Part shown: piece after piece, positions 1 through 10,883 of the stretch
How the letters are laid out: each line of letters opens with the position of its first letter
How positions within the stretch are numbered: the stretch's first letter is position 1
Source of the DNA: Symbiodinium natans
Lineage: Eukaryota; Sar; Dinophyceae; Suessiales; Symbiodiniaceae
Direction: 5' to 3'
NCBI GenBank assembly: GCA_905221605.1
Contig: CAJNDS010001402.1
Coordinates: forward strand, 226,501-290,500
Length of the DNA stretch: 64,000 nt
Notes under the pieces: generated by a model
The model's database searches: none
What the model was told of the DNA's origin: nothing
What the model saw: the letters and a program-made list of their open reading frames with translations, nothing else
Program-made: the position numbers and the translations under genes

Positions 1-1606
1 AAATCATGCTCTGACCCAGGGCGATGAACACTATCAAGATCACAACGATCTCCATCCACTCGCTGAAGTGCAAGAACTTCCGTGAGCCCCACATGTTGTC
101 TGTGACAAATCCAGCGCCGGCAAAGAAGAGCAGTGCACTCAGAAACGGCTTGGGAAGGTAGTTGAAGTGCTCCACCGTAGTGAAGTAAGCCGCACCGCAG
201 AGCACAGCAAAGATCATACCTGCTCTACGGTCATGTGCATTGCGCATGATGCCATAGCTGATAACATTGAACTTCAGCTGCATGTATCCAGTTGCTGCGC
301 CGCAGCATGCGAGAACGCAGTTGAATATGCCGAAGGTGAGTGCTTCATCGTCGGTAGACACCTTCAGTGGGAGCTTGCTTTCAGTAGCGTGGAGCTTCAG
401 AATGCAGTCCATGGTCGACACGATCAGCATCACGCCAAGATTCGGGAGCGTCGTGGCCCATGCGCTGAAATTGATGTTTATGGTCGAGCCAAGACTGTCC
501 AACCAGACAAGATAGAAGGGCTCGTTCTGCACTTCAGGGAAGAGCCAACCTGCTTCTCGCACCATGGCAGGCGATTGCTCCGTACCAAGCACAATCCCCC
601 AGAAGACGGCCAGCGGAAGCAGCAACCCCAGAGGCATCATGATGGTGGGATTCCCGATGTGCAGGGCCTTGATGAAGTAGAGGGCAATCCCGAAGAAAGC
701 AGCTGTGAAGAACTGCACTGGGTCAAAGTCACAGAACTTGATGGCATAGTAGAAGACCTTGTAGCCAACGCAGGCCAGAAAGGCTTCGGAGATGCTGTAG
801 GGCATGTAGCTGACGTACCTCGTGAGCTTCAGCTTCCCAAGGAGCATCCAGAGGATGGCCAGCAATAAGGTCGAGAAAGCCACTGCAAAGATGGTCGTTG
901 CCCGCAACTGCGCGTGGTAGGACTCGCACTCCTGAGGGTTGGCCATCAGGTGGTCACCCTTACAGAAGTACTTCGTCGGGTCGCTCTTCTTGAGCCGCCT
1001 GCTGGAGCTTGAGTAGCCCTCGAAATCTTCAAGGGCCAGGCTTCGGGTCAGCTCGCTCGAGATGGTGATCACCCAGTCGCCATAGAACACTGCGGGGTTG
1101 AGGTCCGTGCCGCCGATGGCAACTGGAATCCCGGAGAAGACAGACATCAATCCACCACCGATGAAGGATGCTGCCAGGCACATCTTCACACCCAGTGCTC
1201 GATGTGCAGCGTTCCGCTCTTCGCTGAACATTATCATTCCGTACGAACAACACATGCCAAACATCAGCATGTGGTTGATAAGGGCGGAGGCCAGTGCACC
1301 AGCGAAGGAGCTTACCTTTGACTGGTTCTGTTGTTCTGCAGTCTGGTGCTCCTGACCAGCTCCGACTGGCTCCATGAGTGACAGCGGGGTGATCATTCGC
1401 TTCAAGCCCCCCGTGTGGTGAGAGACTTGCTCCAGCGACTGGGCCAAGTTCCGCGTGTCCTCACCATGGATCATGGTGTTCAGGTGCGCGCTCTCCGCCC
1501 GCGCGGCATGTTCGATCTCGTCCACCGCTTTCATGGAACGTGCTGCCATGGACAAGCTTGTCTGAACTCTGGTAGCTGTAAGGCCTGTGAAGCCTGATGA
1601 TGTCAT
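1..1606 (-). CDS. SulP/SLC26-like anion transporter, partial (C-terminus beyond the left edge)
   Basis: Reading the minus strand from the ATG at 1604-1606 gives 535 codons without a stop or intron up to the window edge. About 90 residues of soluble N-terminus are followed by many hydrophobic segments. SulP-like features are the first core helices, a segment with IGGTDLNPAVF (about residues 168-178; SulP proteins have a G-P-D-x-N/P element here), a central run of helices, the stretch MDCILKLHATESKLPL, and near the edge GAGFVTDNMWGSRKFL, which resembles the LDWLW..R turn of the yeast Ygr125w-type SulP branch. Such proteins move sulfate, bicarbonate or other anions across membranes; the substrate here cannot be told. 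The STAS domain, if present, lies outside the window. The frame is also open upstream to a TAG near 1688, but 1606 is the first ATG. A relict spliced leader at 1692-1706 suggests a retroposed gene. Confidence 0.72.
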   Translation of the reverse strand, partial: MTSSGFTGLTATRVQTSLSMAARSMKAVDEIEHAARAESAHLNTMIHGEDTRNLAQSLEQVSHHTGGLKRMITPLSLMEPVGAGQEHQTAEQQNQSKVSSFAGALASALINHMLMFGMCCSYGMIMFSEERNAAHRALGVKMCLAASFIGGGLMSVFSGIPVAIGGTDLNPAVFYGDWVITISSELTRSLALEDFEGYSSSSRRLKKSDPTKYFCKGDHLMANPQECESYHAQLRATTIFAVAFSTLLLAILWMLLGKLKLTRYVSYMPYSISEAFLACVGYKVFYYAIKFCDFDPVQFFTAAFFGIALYFIKALHIGNPTIMMPLGLLLPLAVFWGIVLGTEQSPAMVREAGWLFPEVQNEPFYLVWLDSLGSTININFSAWATTLPNLGVMLIVSTMDCILKLHATESKLPLKVSTDDEALTFGIFNCVLACCGAATGYMQLKFNVISYGIMRNAHDRRAGMIFAVLCGAAYFTTVEHFNYLPKPFLSALLFFAGAGFVTDNMWGSRKFLHFSEWMEIVVILIVFIALGQSMI

Positions 1607-1691
1607 GTCTACTGGCAGGTTGCATAAAGCAGCTACTAAGTTTCTCACAACAAGCGCACAACAATCGGACACATTGAATTCTATGGACTAG

Positions 1692-1706
1692 CTTGAGCCA
1701 TAGTGG
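1692..1706 (-). other. Relict dinoflagellate spliced leader upstream of the SulP-like gene
   Basis: The minus strand reads CCACTATGGCTCAAG, which matches the last 15 bases of the dinoflagellate spliced leader (CCATTTTGGCTCAAG) at 13 positions. It lies 86 bases before the ATG of the intronless gene. The 5' part of the leader is not recognisable. In dinoflagellates such remnants are known to mark genes copied back from trans-spliced mRNA. Confidence 0.55.
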
Positions 1707-3085
1707 AGTGCACCCTAAAATGGCAAATGTGCCCATGTTCGTCTGGACTCTGTCTTGGGGTACAGTAGTTTTTGCCTTTGCCGAAAGTTCTCTTTGACTG
1801 ATTGAAGCGAGCTCGCGGAAGAAATAAGAAAAATGGCATCAGAAAGGATAGCGTCATGAACAGAGCGGGCTTGCAACTCAAATGACGTCAAGTGCCATGG
1901 CACCACCAGTCACCACCAAACACAAATACTACCATCACCTCGAACACCAGCCGTGATGTGTGCACCCCAACGTCCTGCTCCAGCCCGGACCTTGCAGGAG
2001 GAGGGACAGCCGAGTAAAAGGGCTCCAACACCTTAGCTCCCAGGAAGCAGCTCCCTTGTGGCACGCAGCTGACGTTGCCGGAAGCTTGCATTATGTCTGT
2101 GTAGGCTCGCTCATCTCGCCCTTTGGGAACTGGTGCACTCCAAAGCCCTCTACGGTTTGCAGTGGCTTCCGATGCCCGATACCCGTTTAACACGAACATC
2201 GGCAGTTCAATTCATCGAACCAGCTCAAAGCAGTTCAGAATAGATCAATCCAGCGTCGCCATGAGCTTTGACCCCCTACATGGTCTTCTGACCCGAAGAT
2301 GGCGCCTCCAAAAAACAAAATGCAAGCCACCCGATATCCCAAAAGCTAAAGGGGACCTACCCAGCTACCCAACTCTAGTGCCATAGGTGCCGAAGGCTGC
2401 TGGACATGGACTCTTGCACTACCCAGCTGCACAACAGCTACTGTTCCTTTGCAAAAGCCACTTGCAAGCCAAAGAACTCTGTGAACCCAAGGAATGGCAC
2501 CGTTCTGTTGCATTCCGTTCCGCGGACAGATACGAATACTGGCTCAACATGCCGGGCGATAGATCGACCTTGGGCACCTAAAACCTTAAAGCCTAGACCT
2601 CCCAAACCCCATGCTTCAGAGGCACAGTGCACTCGGCGCGCATCTCCGTGTTGCTCGTTTCTGGCTCTGGCATGCGGAATCATGCGGACTTCGTTCTCCG
2701 TAAGGCGCTTTGCCAAATTGCCAGGTTCCGGTTAACAGATGCATGCCTCGCCTCCATCTCCCTGCATGGGTTGCGGGCTTGGGGCAAATCATGCATCTCC
2801 ACCCTTGAGAAGCACCACTGTGTGCACCCTAGGCTTGCCTTGCACCGTGGGGTTATTGAAAAAAACCGCAGGCGAAGAATATGAAGAATGCGGACGAGGC
2901 AAGCATGCCTGGAACCAGAAACGTGCCTTCCAGCCGTGGCAGTGCACATCGAGCATCGCTCGTTCCCACCACGGAAGCAAGACGAAACGTTTCTACACTA
3001 CATAATTACGAAACAAAAAGGGGCCTGCAGCGGCACAGCCTGCACGATGCGGCCGCTGCAAGCAGGTGCTCTTTCAGACCTATCC
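1707..3085. other. Intergenic stretch without a supported gene
   Basis: Short open frames occur on both strands, but none has coding-like composition, a recognisable motif or believable splice sites. A single CCCTAAA motif is near 1713. The stretch may hold the 5' region of the SulP-like gene and the 3' region of the next minus-strand gene. Confidence 0.5.
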
Positions 3086-3895
3086 CTATCCTCTCTTGGA
3101 CCTGGGGCCTCGGTAGCTGCGCTTGGGCTCATCAGGATGGGAGAAGTGGCAGAAACGGCACTCATGGCCACGGCTGCACTGCCCGCGTAAGAACTGCTTG
3201 CAGACATTTTGGCAGCGAGTGCTGTCCCGCGGGTGAAGGCGAGACCCTTCCGAGGGCAGGTCGCGCAGGTCACGTAGACGTGGCGGCGCAGAAGCGGAGC
3301 GGGCAGCTTGCACGGCCAACTCTTCCTGGGCGCTCGTTCCCAACACGGCCACGCCAGAAAAGGATAGCTGTCCATTCTGGCCTTGGCTGGGAGTAAACAC
3401 AAAAATCTCACCTCTTCCACAGTGGTACGATGGATGATCGATGATTGTCAAGGAGAATACATCCTCAGCACTGACGGTGGACGGTTGGCGCACGAGCTGG
3501 TCTTCACCTGCGGTCGTCACAACCACATCACCTGTCTGAAGGCCACCGGCCTGCTCGTGGATCCAAGACCCAGAGCGGCGCACGCGCAAGGGATGGTCAC
3601 TGGTGACTCGGAAGCCCCCACCACCCTGCAAGGAAAAGCCCGCCAACTGTCTACTTGCAGAGCTTTGCAGCAGAACTTCGCACATGCGATTGCCATGCGG
3701 GCCAGCTGCACAACACACACGGCGCAATCTGGCAGCCCACTCGGTTGGCACCAGCAGGTACGTGCCGCAGGGCACGCAATCCTCTGAAACACACGGATCG
3801 GGGGCTGCCTGATCCACTGTGGGGCCTAGGCTGTCGGACTCGATGAGGAGCCACCCGTCTCTTGTGAAGACCTCTTCTTCTGCCATATCTGCCAT
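3086..3895 (-). CDS. Hint-like region fused to a C-terminal CCCH zinc finger
   Basis: An intronless 269-residue frame. The C-terminus carries a CCCH zinc finger, C232-x7-C240-x5-C246-x3-H250 (KQFLRGQC, SRGHEC, RFCH), followed by a basic tail; CCCH fingers usually bind RNA. Residues 35-170 look like a Hint (hedgehog/intein) fold: a cysteine-containing start (DCVPCGTYLLV), then FRVTSDHPL with the T-x-x-H of intein block B (T98, H101), then AGGLQTGDVVVTT, matching the usual A..L..GD.V element, and further beta-rich sequence. Active Hint domains self-cleave next to their first residue; whether C40 or C43 could do so is unknown, and the family may be degenerate and non-catalytic. The Hint assignment is an inference from motif order; the zinc finger is clear. 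The second in-frame ATG (M4) is an alternative start. Confidence 0.7.
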   Translation of the reverse strand: MADMAEEEVFTRDGWLLIESDSLGPTVDQAAPDPCVSEDCVPCGTYLLVPTEWAARLRRVCCAAGPHGNRMCEVLLQSSASRQLAGFSLQGGGGFRVTSDHPLRVRRSGSWIHEQAGGLQTGDVVVTTAGEDQLVRQPSTVSAEDVFSLTIIDHPSYHCGRGEIFVFTPSQGQNGQLSFSGVAVLGTSAQEELAVQAARSASAPPRLRDLRDLPSEGSRLHPRDSTRCQNVCKQFLRGQCSRGHECRFCHFSHPDEPKRSYRGPRSKRG

Positions 3896-4544
3896 AGGTA
3901 CCGGCTCCTGCTTCGCAATCTCAGCGTCAAGCTGGCCATGCTCCTCGCCAGTTCCATGACGATGCTAGACTTTAGACGTTGTAACACACATAACGCACTC
4001 AGAACATGTGTTCAGCATGCAAGAAATCGAGCAGCTCACTGCTGAAATGCTACCTACAGATTGCAGCAAACTGCTGCCGTCCTGGCAGGAGTCGCTCGCT
4101 TTGGGCGGCTGTTCCGTGGCTTCTGCGGCTCTGCATGCAAAGCCCACCACAGGAATCTCATCAAGGAGCTGCCCTTTCTCCTTGTCAGGGCCGTTATGGT
4201 TCTAGGAGACGTGCTGTCTATGCTGTCATGACATGCAGATGACGTGTCAAAGTTCTTGTTTTGAATGCATTTCTCGCCGGCTATTACATGTAGTTTGTCG
4301 ATTGTAGGAGGGGCTGTTCAACAATCGCCAACAACCCACCAAAGTCTGAACAGTTAGGTAGTTAGGTTCGTAATGTCCCCAAAAATGCATGTGTTTTTCC
4401 CCATTCTCGGGGTGTTTTTCTTCATTCTCGGTCGGCGACGGTTTTGATTTGTATTTTGCCGGTTCGTTTGTTGGGCCTTGGGCCGCCCCGGTCCTCATCC
4501 GAGGGTTCTTAATTCTATTCTACGGGTTTTGGCCAGGGCAGTCT

Positions 4545-4569
4545 GGGGGGGGGGGGGGGGGGGGGGGGG
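4545..4569. repeat. Homopolymer run of 25 G
   Basis: An uninterrupted G tract at the left end of a G-rich block. The length is liable to sequencing or assembly error. Confidence 0.9.
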
Positions 4570-4659
4570 AGTGGGGGATTGTGGGTTGAGAAAGGGTTCA
4601 AGGTTCAGGCAGAGCTCAGTTGGGTAAAGGTGGGACTGGCAGGGAATAATGGCAGGGTA

Positions 4660-4890
4660 TGGCACGGAAAGGTGGGGAACTGTGGGGAATAGTGGGGAAT
4701 GGTGGGGAAGGGTGGGGAATGGCGGGGAAGGTGGGGAATGGTGGGGAATGGGGGGATGGTGGGGAATGGTGCAAGTGGTGGTAATGCTGGGATGCTGGAG
4801 AATGGTGGACATTTCGGAGGGGCGGAGGGAGGGGTGGAGAGGGGTGGAGAGGGGTGGAGAGGGGTGGAGAGGGGTGGAGAGGGGTGGTGG
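4660..4890. repeat. G-rich minisatellite, GGTGGGGAAT then GGGGTGGAGA units
   Basis: Two adjoining 10-bp families. About 4670-4770 repeats variants of GGTGGGGAAT, and 4829-4886 repeats GGGGTGGAGA almost perfectly about six times. All Gs are on the plus strand, so the block could form G-quadruplexes. Confidence 0.85.
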
Positions 4891-5201
4891 AGGGCCTCAG
4901 ACGCCTCAGACATAACCGGCACCACTGTGAGAATAAACCTCCAAACCTGGGGGACAAGACAGGCGGAATAGGAAATGGAACTGCTGAATACACTGAACAA
5001 ACCCGCCGAATAAATCCCGAAAAAAACCTGCCAAGTCCTTGACCAGGCCAGGGGAGAATAAGAAAGAAAACCATCAGAACTAAAATAAACACGCAGCCCG
5101 TTCCAGAATCCCAGCACCGCAGGCAGGAAAATAGCACAATCGTGCGCTGATGTCAACGCTTGTGTTTTGAATGTTTAACAGTATTGAAGCCAGCTGCAAC
5201 T

Positions 5202-7088
5202 CTAGAATGGCAGGGTCCCAACAAGCCATAGGGCAACAGCTGATGCATTCAATGAGAAACTGGGGCTCAAGAACAGGAAAGTGCCACGAATAGCATACGA
5301 ATGGCTGGCCTTGGCATGAAAAAATAATCTGAATGCTCCGCAGAAGACACTAGAAAGCAAGACTTGCAAATCAAGCTCCTCTTGGCAGGCACCGCTTGGG
5401 ATGGGCACCAACTCGGCGTCTGCGCTTGTGGCGTTTCCCAGAGCCGTGGCGCCTGGAACTTCCAGAGCACCGGGCTCCAGGGCAAGTTGATTGCCGATGG
5501 GAGCACTCTCTTTGAGGTCATGAATCAGGAAGCGGTTGATCACACGGTCTTCAGAGACTTCTCGGAGGCTGAGCTGCATCTCTCCGAAAGCAGCGGCAGC
5601 CTCTTGGCACGAGCTTTCCAGCTTTGCCACCTGGAGACCCAGGGTTGCGAAGTCATCCTCCGCGACGCCCTCGTCCACGTAGAACTGGCAGCATTCCGCC
5701 TCGTCCGCAAGTTCTTCAGCGGCTTCGGCAACGACAGCAAATGCCTCCTCAAGCTTCTCATTGGAGCTGCATGTTGCCCTCAACTTCGCAAGTGCCTCTT
5801 GCAGATGCCCTGCCATGTGCTGGAATCCGGTACTGGTCCGCTCGTGATGTTCGATCTCTTCGGCCCACAACTTGCCAAGCATTCGCTTAAGCACGTGTCT
5901 GCCAGCATAACCGAGCATGCACAGCGCCAAGACCACACCTGAGAGAGCTGCAATAGGTGCCACAGATACCATTGATGTTGACAAGGATCCTATGGCCACC
6001 TGTAGCGAATTCACACTTGCCGTGGCCGCTGCTGCTTGTGAGGCAGCGGTGCTCATGGCCATGTGGGCTGCCGCAGCAGAGGCAGATGCCGCCGAAGCCG
6101 CTGCAGAAGCGGCATCCGATGCGGCCACAGCCACATCCACGCCATGCATTAGAAAGATGTCCAAAATCCCTGCAAGCCCGAGGCTCGTCAGCACGGCTTT
6201 GGGCCCAGCATGCGCACTGGCGCCAGTTGTTGCCACCTCGGCACCTGTAGCACTCTGAAGGGCATGGTTTGCGGATGCGACATCTGCAGCTCGAGCTGCG
6301 GCAGTGGCCTTCGCGGCATCCGCCTGAGCAGCCGCCACATGCGCGGACGCTGCTTTCTCGGTCACAAGCTTCTTGGCAGTTGCATAGGTTGCCTTGGCAG
6401 CACCCATGGCTACTGCCTTGGTCTGGTAGAGGTAGCCAAGGTAGCAAAGTGAACCCACAGAGCCAGCCAAGACAGCTCCGCTGGTCCAGGCTGCAGACTT
6501 CCCGATCAGATCGAAGAGCCAGAACCACCAATCGCGCCTCCCCTGCGTCTGTTGCAGGAGCTCTTGCGATGCCTGGCCGGATTTCTGGCACATTCGTGCA
6601 ACCTTCTCCACCTCAGCGGCAAGCCTCTCAAGCTTCGGTCGCAGCTCAGCAAACTTGCGCTTGAAGTTGGTGGCTCTGCTGGCGATGCGCCGGGCCAGGC
6701 CCTCCATTCGTGCAAGGTCACCCTCTCTTGCGCACTCATGTAGTTGGGCCACATCTTTGGAGATCGCATGCGCTCTGGTGTCCAAGGCCCGAACACTGCA
6801 GATAGGGACATCCTTCAGCAAGTGCCTCAGGGATGCCGCCTCCTCTGAACGGTTGATTTCCATCAGTTTCGCGACGATATCTCGGAACGCAGCAACTTGT
6901 CCAGCAACATTCACCAAGGAGCGGTCCCTCTCCTCGCGCAGGAGGTTCCAGATAGCATTACGTACCCATCTTGGTTGTGAGCTTAGGTGGCTTTCTAGCT
7001 CCACAAAATCCGCATGGAAGTCACTTGGCGGGCTGAGATCTGCCCATGGTGCTGCCTGAAGCATGGGCGCGATTGACAGCTCTTCCAT
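5202..7088 (-). CDS. Alanine-rich membrane protein of unknown function, 628 residues
   Basis: A single uninterrupted frame. The N-terminal 180 residues are helical and charged (coiled-coil-like). A hydrophobic stretch follows around residues 187-225 (WWFWLFDLIGKSAAW and SGAVLAGSVGSLCYLGYLY), then a long Ala/Thr/Ser-rich region with Lys near residues 225-350 (AASDAASAAASAASASAAAA), and a second hydrophobic segment near 370-400 (VAPIAALSGVVLALCMLGYAG). An acidic helical part follows with a hydrophobic tail at the C-terminus. This suggests a protein with two membrane-inserted segments and soluble helical ends. I do not recognise the family. The last 60 residues could be read-through of an unseen intron. 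The start is MEELS because the sequence just upstream turns into a CAG/CTG-rich tract and a relict spliced leader lies 92 bases further up, at 7180-7198. Confidence 0.72.
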   Translation of the reverse strand: MEELSIAPMLQAAPWADLSPPSDFHADFVELESHLSSQPRWVRNAIWNLLREERDRSLVNVAGQVAAFRDIVAKLMEINRSEEAASLRHLLKDVPICSVRALDTRAHAISKDVAQLHECAREGDLARMEGLARRIASRATNFKRKFAELRPKLERLAAEVEKVARMCQKSGQASQELLQQTQGRRDWWFWLFDLIGKSAAWTSGAVLAGSVGSLCYLGYLYQTKAVAMGAAKATYATAKKLVTEKAASAHVAAAQADAAKATAAARAADVASANHALQSATGAEVATTGASAHAGPKAVLTSLGLAGILDIFLMHGVDVAVAASDAASAAASAASASAAAAHMAMSTAASQAAAATASVNSLQVAIGSLSTSMVSVAPIAALSGVVLALCMLGYAGRHVLKRMLGKLWAEEIEHHERTSTGFQHMAGHLQEALAKLRATCSSNEKLEEAFAVVAEAAEELADEAECCQFYVDEGVAEDDFATLGLQVAKLESSCQEAAAAFGEMQLSLREVSEDRVINRFLIHDLKESAPIGNQLALEPGALEVPGATALGNATSADAELVPIPSGACQEELDLQVLLSSVFCGAFRLFFHAKASHSYAIRGTFLFLSPSFSLNASAVALWLVGTLPF

Positions 7089-7179
7089 GAGGCCAACACC
7101 GAACCTCTACTTGCAGCTTTTGCAGCTGTTGCCGCTGTTGCAGCTGTTGCAGCTTGCACTACGGGACCTTCCAGGCTTC

Positions 7180-7198
7180 CTCGAGCCAAAAGGCTCGG
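7180..7198 (-). other. Relict dinoflagellate spliced leader upstream of the 628-residue gene
   Basis: The minus strand reads CCGAGCCTTTTGGCTCGAG. The dinoflagellate leader is CCGTAGCC followed by ATTTTGGCTCAAG, so this copy differs by two single-base deletions and one A-to-G change over nearly the full length. It lies 92 bases before the ATG of an intronless gene, as expected if that gene derives from a trans-spliced mRNA. Confidence 0.78.
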
Positions 7199-7420
7199 CA
7201 GAGCAAGCTCAAACCATTCGAACACGACAGTTCGGGCAAAACTGGTCGAAGGCCCAAAGAAAGGAATCGAATCTAAGAACCCCTCAGGGTGCACAACAGC
7301 CTGCACCAGAACATGTGTGGAACCGCGTCATCCTACACAACACTGCATGACGATGGCACTATGCTCTTGTGGCCCTGGCGTAACCAAGGTTGACGATCGG
7401 CCACCACATCGTAAAGAACA

Positions 7421-7966
7421 TCACCCGTCTCTTATTGTCTGTTCTTGAAGCACCAGGCGTGCTTGGCTGTCAAGTCCAAGCTTCAACTGCTTCAGGCATG
7501 AGCTGCACGTTGTGGCTGCTTGGGCGTTTACACCTCTGAGTGCAAAAGCTGCCAAATCGCAAAGCCTGCGGTCTGAGTCATCTGGTGGGGCAACACTTGC
7601 TCTGCTGAGGCGGTCTTTCGCCATTCCTGCGACGCAACTTCACTAAGTTGTGCAGAAACGCAGAGCATCTTGCTCCACAGCTCTGCAACGCTGGTCGCTG
7701 TCGCATCGCGAAGCACCAGTGATGAGCTTCGTCAGGAAAAAGTGGAGATCTCGCAGCAATTCGTTCCAGGCTAGAGCTTTATGATCATGGTGGTGATGGT
7801 GATGATGACCCCTCGACATCAGCCTCCACAAATCCCTCAGCGAGCCCCGGTTCATTAACCGGCTACGCGCTCCAGGACGCAAGTGGTGCGAGCTTAGCGC
7901 GCAGACCTCGAAACTCGCTTGTTCTGGGATAAGCCACACGCAACGACAGTAATGCAGCAACAACAC
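7421..7966 (-). CDS. Possible minus-strand exon(s), unidentified
   Basis: Overlapping minus-strand frames show fairly protein-like sequence (for example DSDRRLCDLAAFALRG and LRDLHFFLTKLITGASR), but no frame is clearly dominant and no splice pair could be fixed. A CAT-rich stretch near 7785-7805 gives a run of histidines in one frame. This could be coding sequence or chance. Confidence 0.2.
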
Positions 7967-7969
7967 GCA

Positions 7970-9080
7970 AAGCTCTCTGAGACGCAGGCTGCGAGCCGGT
8001 GCCTTGTAGCACGGTCCAGTTGCCGCAAGTATATCTCATCACGCGGCTCCAGCAAAACTGAGTAAGACTGAGCGCACGACGCGGCGAGGCTGTCGGACCT
8101 CGTCGAGCATCGCGGTGCTCGGCCTGATGCTGAGGTGAAGCGATGTGAGCATGAAGCGAAGCCTTGCAGACTCACACCTGCCAAGCGGAGCAAGCACCCA
8201 GAAAACAGCTCAACAGCCCCGACATCATTTGGTCAGTTCTCCAAACGATGTTCAATGTTCGGGTGCCTACTCAAAGACGGCATTTACATCTGGGGTCCTA
8301 ACGAAAAGCAAGATCACTAACATAGCACTCCAACCAGAGCCTGACGAGCCACGTGCCCAGGCTGGACGCTTGAAACTTAAAACTTTCAATCTGTGAAAGG
8401 AAAGCCCGCCCCCTAACCCCGAAGGTTTCTTGTTCGATCATCCGCACCCCTACAGCTAACCGATCTGGAGATACCCTCCCGCTTTCGGACCAAAAGGGGG
8501 CTCTCTGTCGGCTCTGTTTTTGAAGTTGAGGGATGCTCGGATACTCGGGACTTTCGGCGGGCGTCTTTGGGAATGGGCAATCAGGGACACTGCGCCGGAC
8601 TCTTTGCGGGTTTACAACCCTACACACCCGAAACGCTGTAAACCCCATTGCCTACATCCGTAGAATACTTGGCGCAGAAAGGCACCTCGCGGAGGGGCGG
8701 AAGCTTCTCGGAGGCACCTAAGCGGCTGTTGGCCTCGGACATCGAGCTTTGAAGGTTTGGGATTTGGGGGTTGAAGGGCTTTCGAATTGGAGGGTCTCAG
8801 GATGAAAGGCCGTGGGAACGCTTTCTCCCTGCTTGATCCCCCTCACAGAACCTGCAGCATCAACCCGAAAAACCTTCGCCTAAGCACCAAAGCTCTAAAG
8901 TTCAAGAGATCCCGAAATCCCGAGCAACCCAAAAGACGCTTGAACCCCGAATCTGCCCAGGAAGGGGCCACGAAGCATGAGCGCCAAAAAAGCATGTGAA
9001 CCAGTGATGAACCGAGGCAGGGGGCTCTCAAGCCAGCCCAACATGGCCGCGTCTGACTTTCAGAACCACTCTCCACGCCC
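7970..9080. other. Stretch without a supported gene
   Basis: I see only short frames with biased composition and no motif. From about 8400 the sequence takes on the C- and A-rich look with CCCTAA-like words typical of the introns further right, so it may be intron or intergenic. Confidence 0.4.
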
Positions 9081-9125
9081 AAAGGCTCAGGAGATATTCA
9101 AGAGGAGGTTGAGGGTTTGAAGTAC

Positions 9126-9550
9126 CCCGGACTCGTGGTATCTCGCCCTCTTGACCACAAAGCTCCCGGCTGCTTTCAGCAGCTTCTCCCGATAGCGCTG
9201 GTCCTCTGGCGCAGAAGTGCCAGCACTCAACAAGGCAACGATTCTTAAGGCCCTAGGCCATATCTGTCCACTGTTCATGGCTTGCATTCACAGGTTCACG
9301 GAAAGCTCGGAAGTCAAGATCCCAAAGCCAGTGCAGCCAGCCCTCCCTACTAACTCTTGGCGATCGCGGTCCGACGGTGGGACGACGACACTGGCAAGAG
9401 GCACCGAGCCGCCACACTCAGAATTCACCTGAGAGCCAGTACACAGATCAAGACAACTTGCTTGAACTACACCGTCTGAGAAGCAGTAACATTCGAGGCA
9501 GGCATGTGCACACCCATTGTAGAAAGAGTTGAGTTGTGGTGACATGTCGG
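9126..9550 (-). CDS. Two candidate exons of a minus-strand multi-exon gene, one cysteine-rich
   Basis: The part near 9340-9550 reads on the minus strand as NSFYNGCAHACLECYCFS and then SCLDLCTGSQVNSECGG, ending with DRDRQELVGRAG. The cysteine spacing suggests a disulfide-rich or metal-binding segment. About 9126-9245 reads SAGTSAPEDQRYREKLLK and FVVKRARYHESG, ending at a possible GT donor (GTACTTC). Composition and codon third positions are protein-like. I do not recognise the family. They may belong with the exons at 10.9, 11.6 and 13.9-15.5 kb, all on the same strand. Confidence 0.45.
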
Positions 9551-10883
9551 AGCGATGGCTAGCTCCAGGTGGGGAAGATCAAGAATGTCTCGACTGTCAT
9601 CAGTCATCCCTCACATGAAGCTCAGCCTCTGAATGAGCTCTGGCCCCCCAAGGGCCCCCGCGAGCAAGCTCCGGGTCTTGGGGTGTTCGGTGCCGACCCC
9701 GCCCTCCCCATCTTGGCCGGCCTGTGCCAGAGCACGGGTCTCAAGGGAACAAAAGCACGCAGAATGTTCACGAAACTCCGCCAGAGCAGGTATTTCTAGC
9801 CTAAAAGTTTACGGTTGCAAGCCTTACAAGCCGGGAATGAGACTACAAAGTGACAATCTGAAGAGACTTCCCCCAATTGCAAGAACCATCCCCAGGCCCA
9901 ACTCGTTCGCCGTTGCACGACGTTTTCAACCTCCAAACAAGCGCGAGTCGAACCCCAAACCCGTCACGAAACCAACAAGCACTAAACCTTCTCCAACAGA
10001 TCCGGTGAGCATTCTAAGCCCCACCCTCAATCCTGAATCCTAACTGTGTACCGCCTGCAGGGCCGCTCTCACGAGGGGGCTTGCCTCAAATGCTCGGGCA
10101 TCGGCTTTGCGAGGTGTACAGTCTGATCTATCTCTGGAGGAAGCAGGGCAAAGCGGGCAAAGCCTCAGATTTTAGGGTCCCGAGGCCTGCGAACCGGCAA
10201 TATCAGAGGGTTTTTGGTTCCAACTCGACTTCGACACATGGTCGGTCATCTGTATGATGGCACCCTGACAGGGAAAAAAACCTGCCGTCATTTTACAAGG
10301 GACCCAAGATGGGACCTTACTCTCAGAAGCACCTACGTCAGCTCGCCCCTTTTGCTGTCCCAGTCAGATCTACACCTTCGCAGTTGACACCACCCCTAAG
10401 CATTCTATGAAAGTTCAGCCCAAGCTGCAAAAAAACATCATGCCACATGCCAAAACTTTGTACTTTAGCCGATGAACCCGCACCCCGAAAGCCCGAGCAA
10501 TCTAAACTGTTCCAAACTGCACACTTGATACTTTGATACGCAGAGGTAGCACTACACACCTGCAAACCAGCGCAGCGAGTATCTGAATCGCGGCACGTTC
10601 CGTGATCCTAGGAAAAAGAACGAGCACAAAGTCCAGTGCTGCCAGGGGTGCTCGGTTCACACGCCCCTGGAGCTGCTTCGGGCGGGACCTGTTCGGACCT
10701 CAAGGGCGCTTGGCAGGAGAGTCAAGAGGGGCTTTGAGGCTTTGGGGTGTGCCGGTCTCGACATCTCTGGGGTGCCCGGCTGCCCACTGATGCCATCAGC
10801 TCAATCCTAAGATACACGAAGCTCCTTCTGCCGCAATAGCATGAGAGAGGCCAAGGTATGAGGTTTCGGGAGAGGATGCAGGC

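Larger units (their letters stand above)
3896..5201. other. Intergenic stretch with G-rich repeats, no supported gene
   Basis: No frame shows coding-like sequence. The middle is a strongly G-biased block (4545-4890) annotated separately. Proline/serine-rich minus-strand frames across it are translations of the repeat. Confidence 0.5.

Noticed and set aside
167..868. 233-residue plus-strand open frame
   Set aside because: It is the antisense of the SulP-like gene, whose minus frame has membrane-protein motifs and continues across the whole region.
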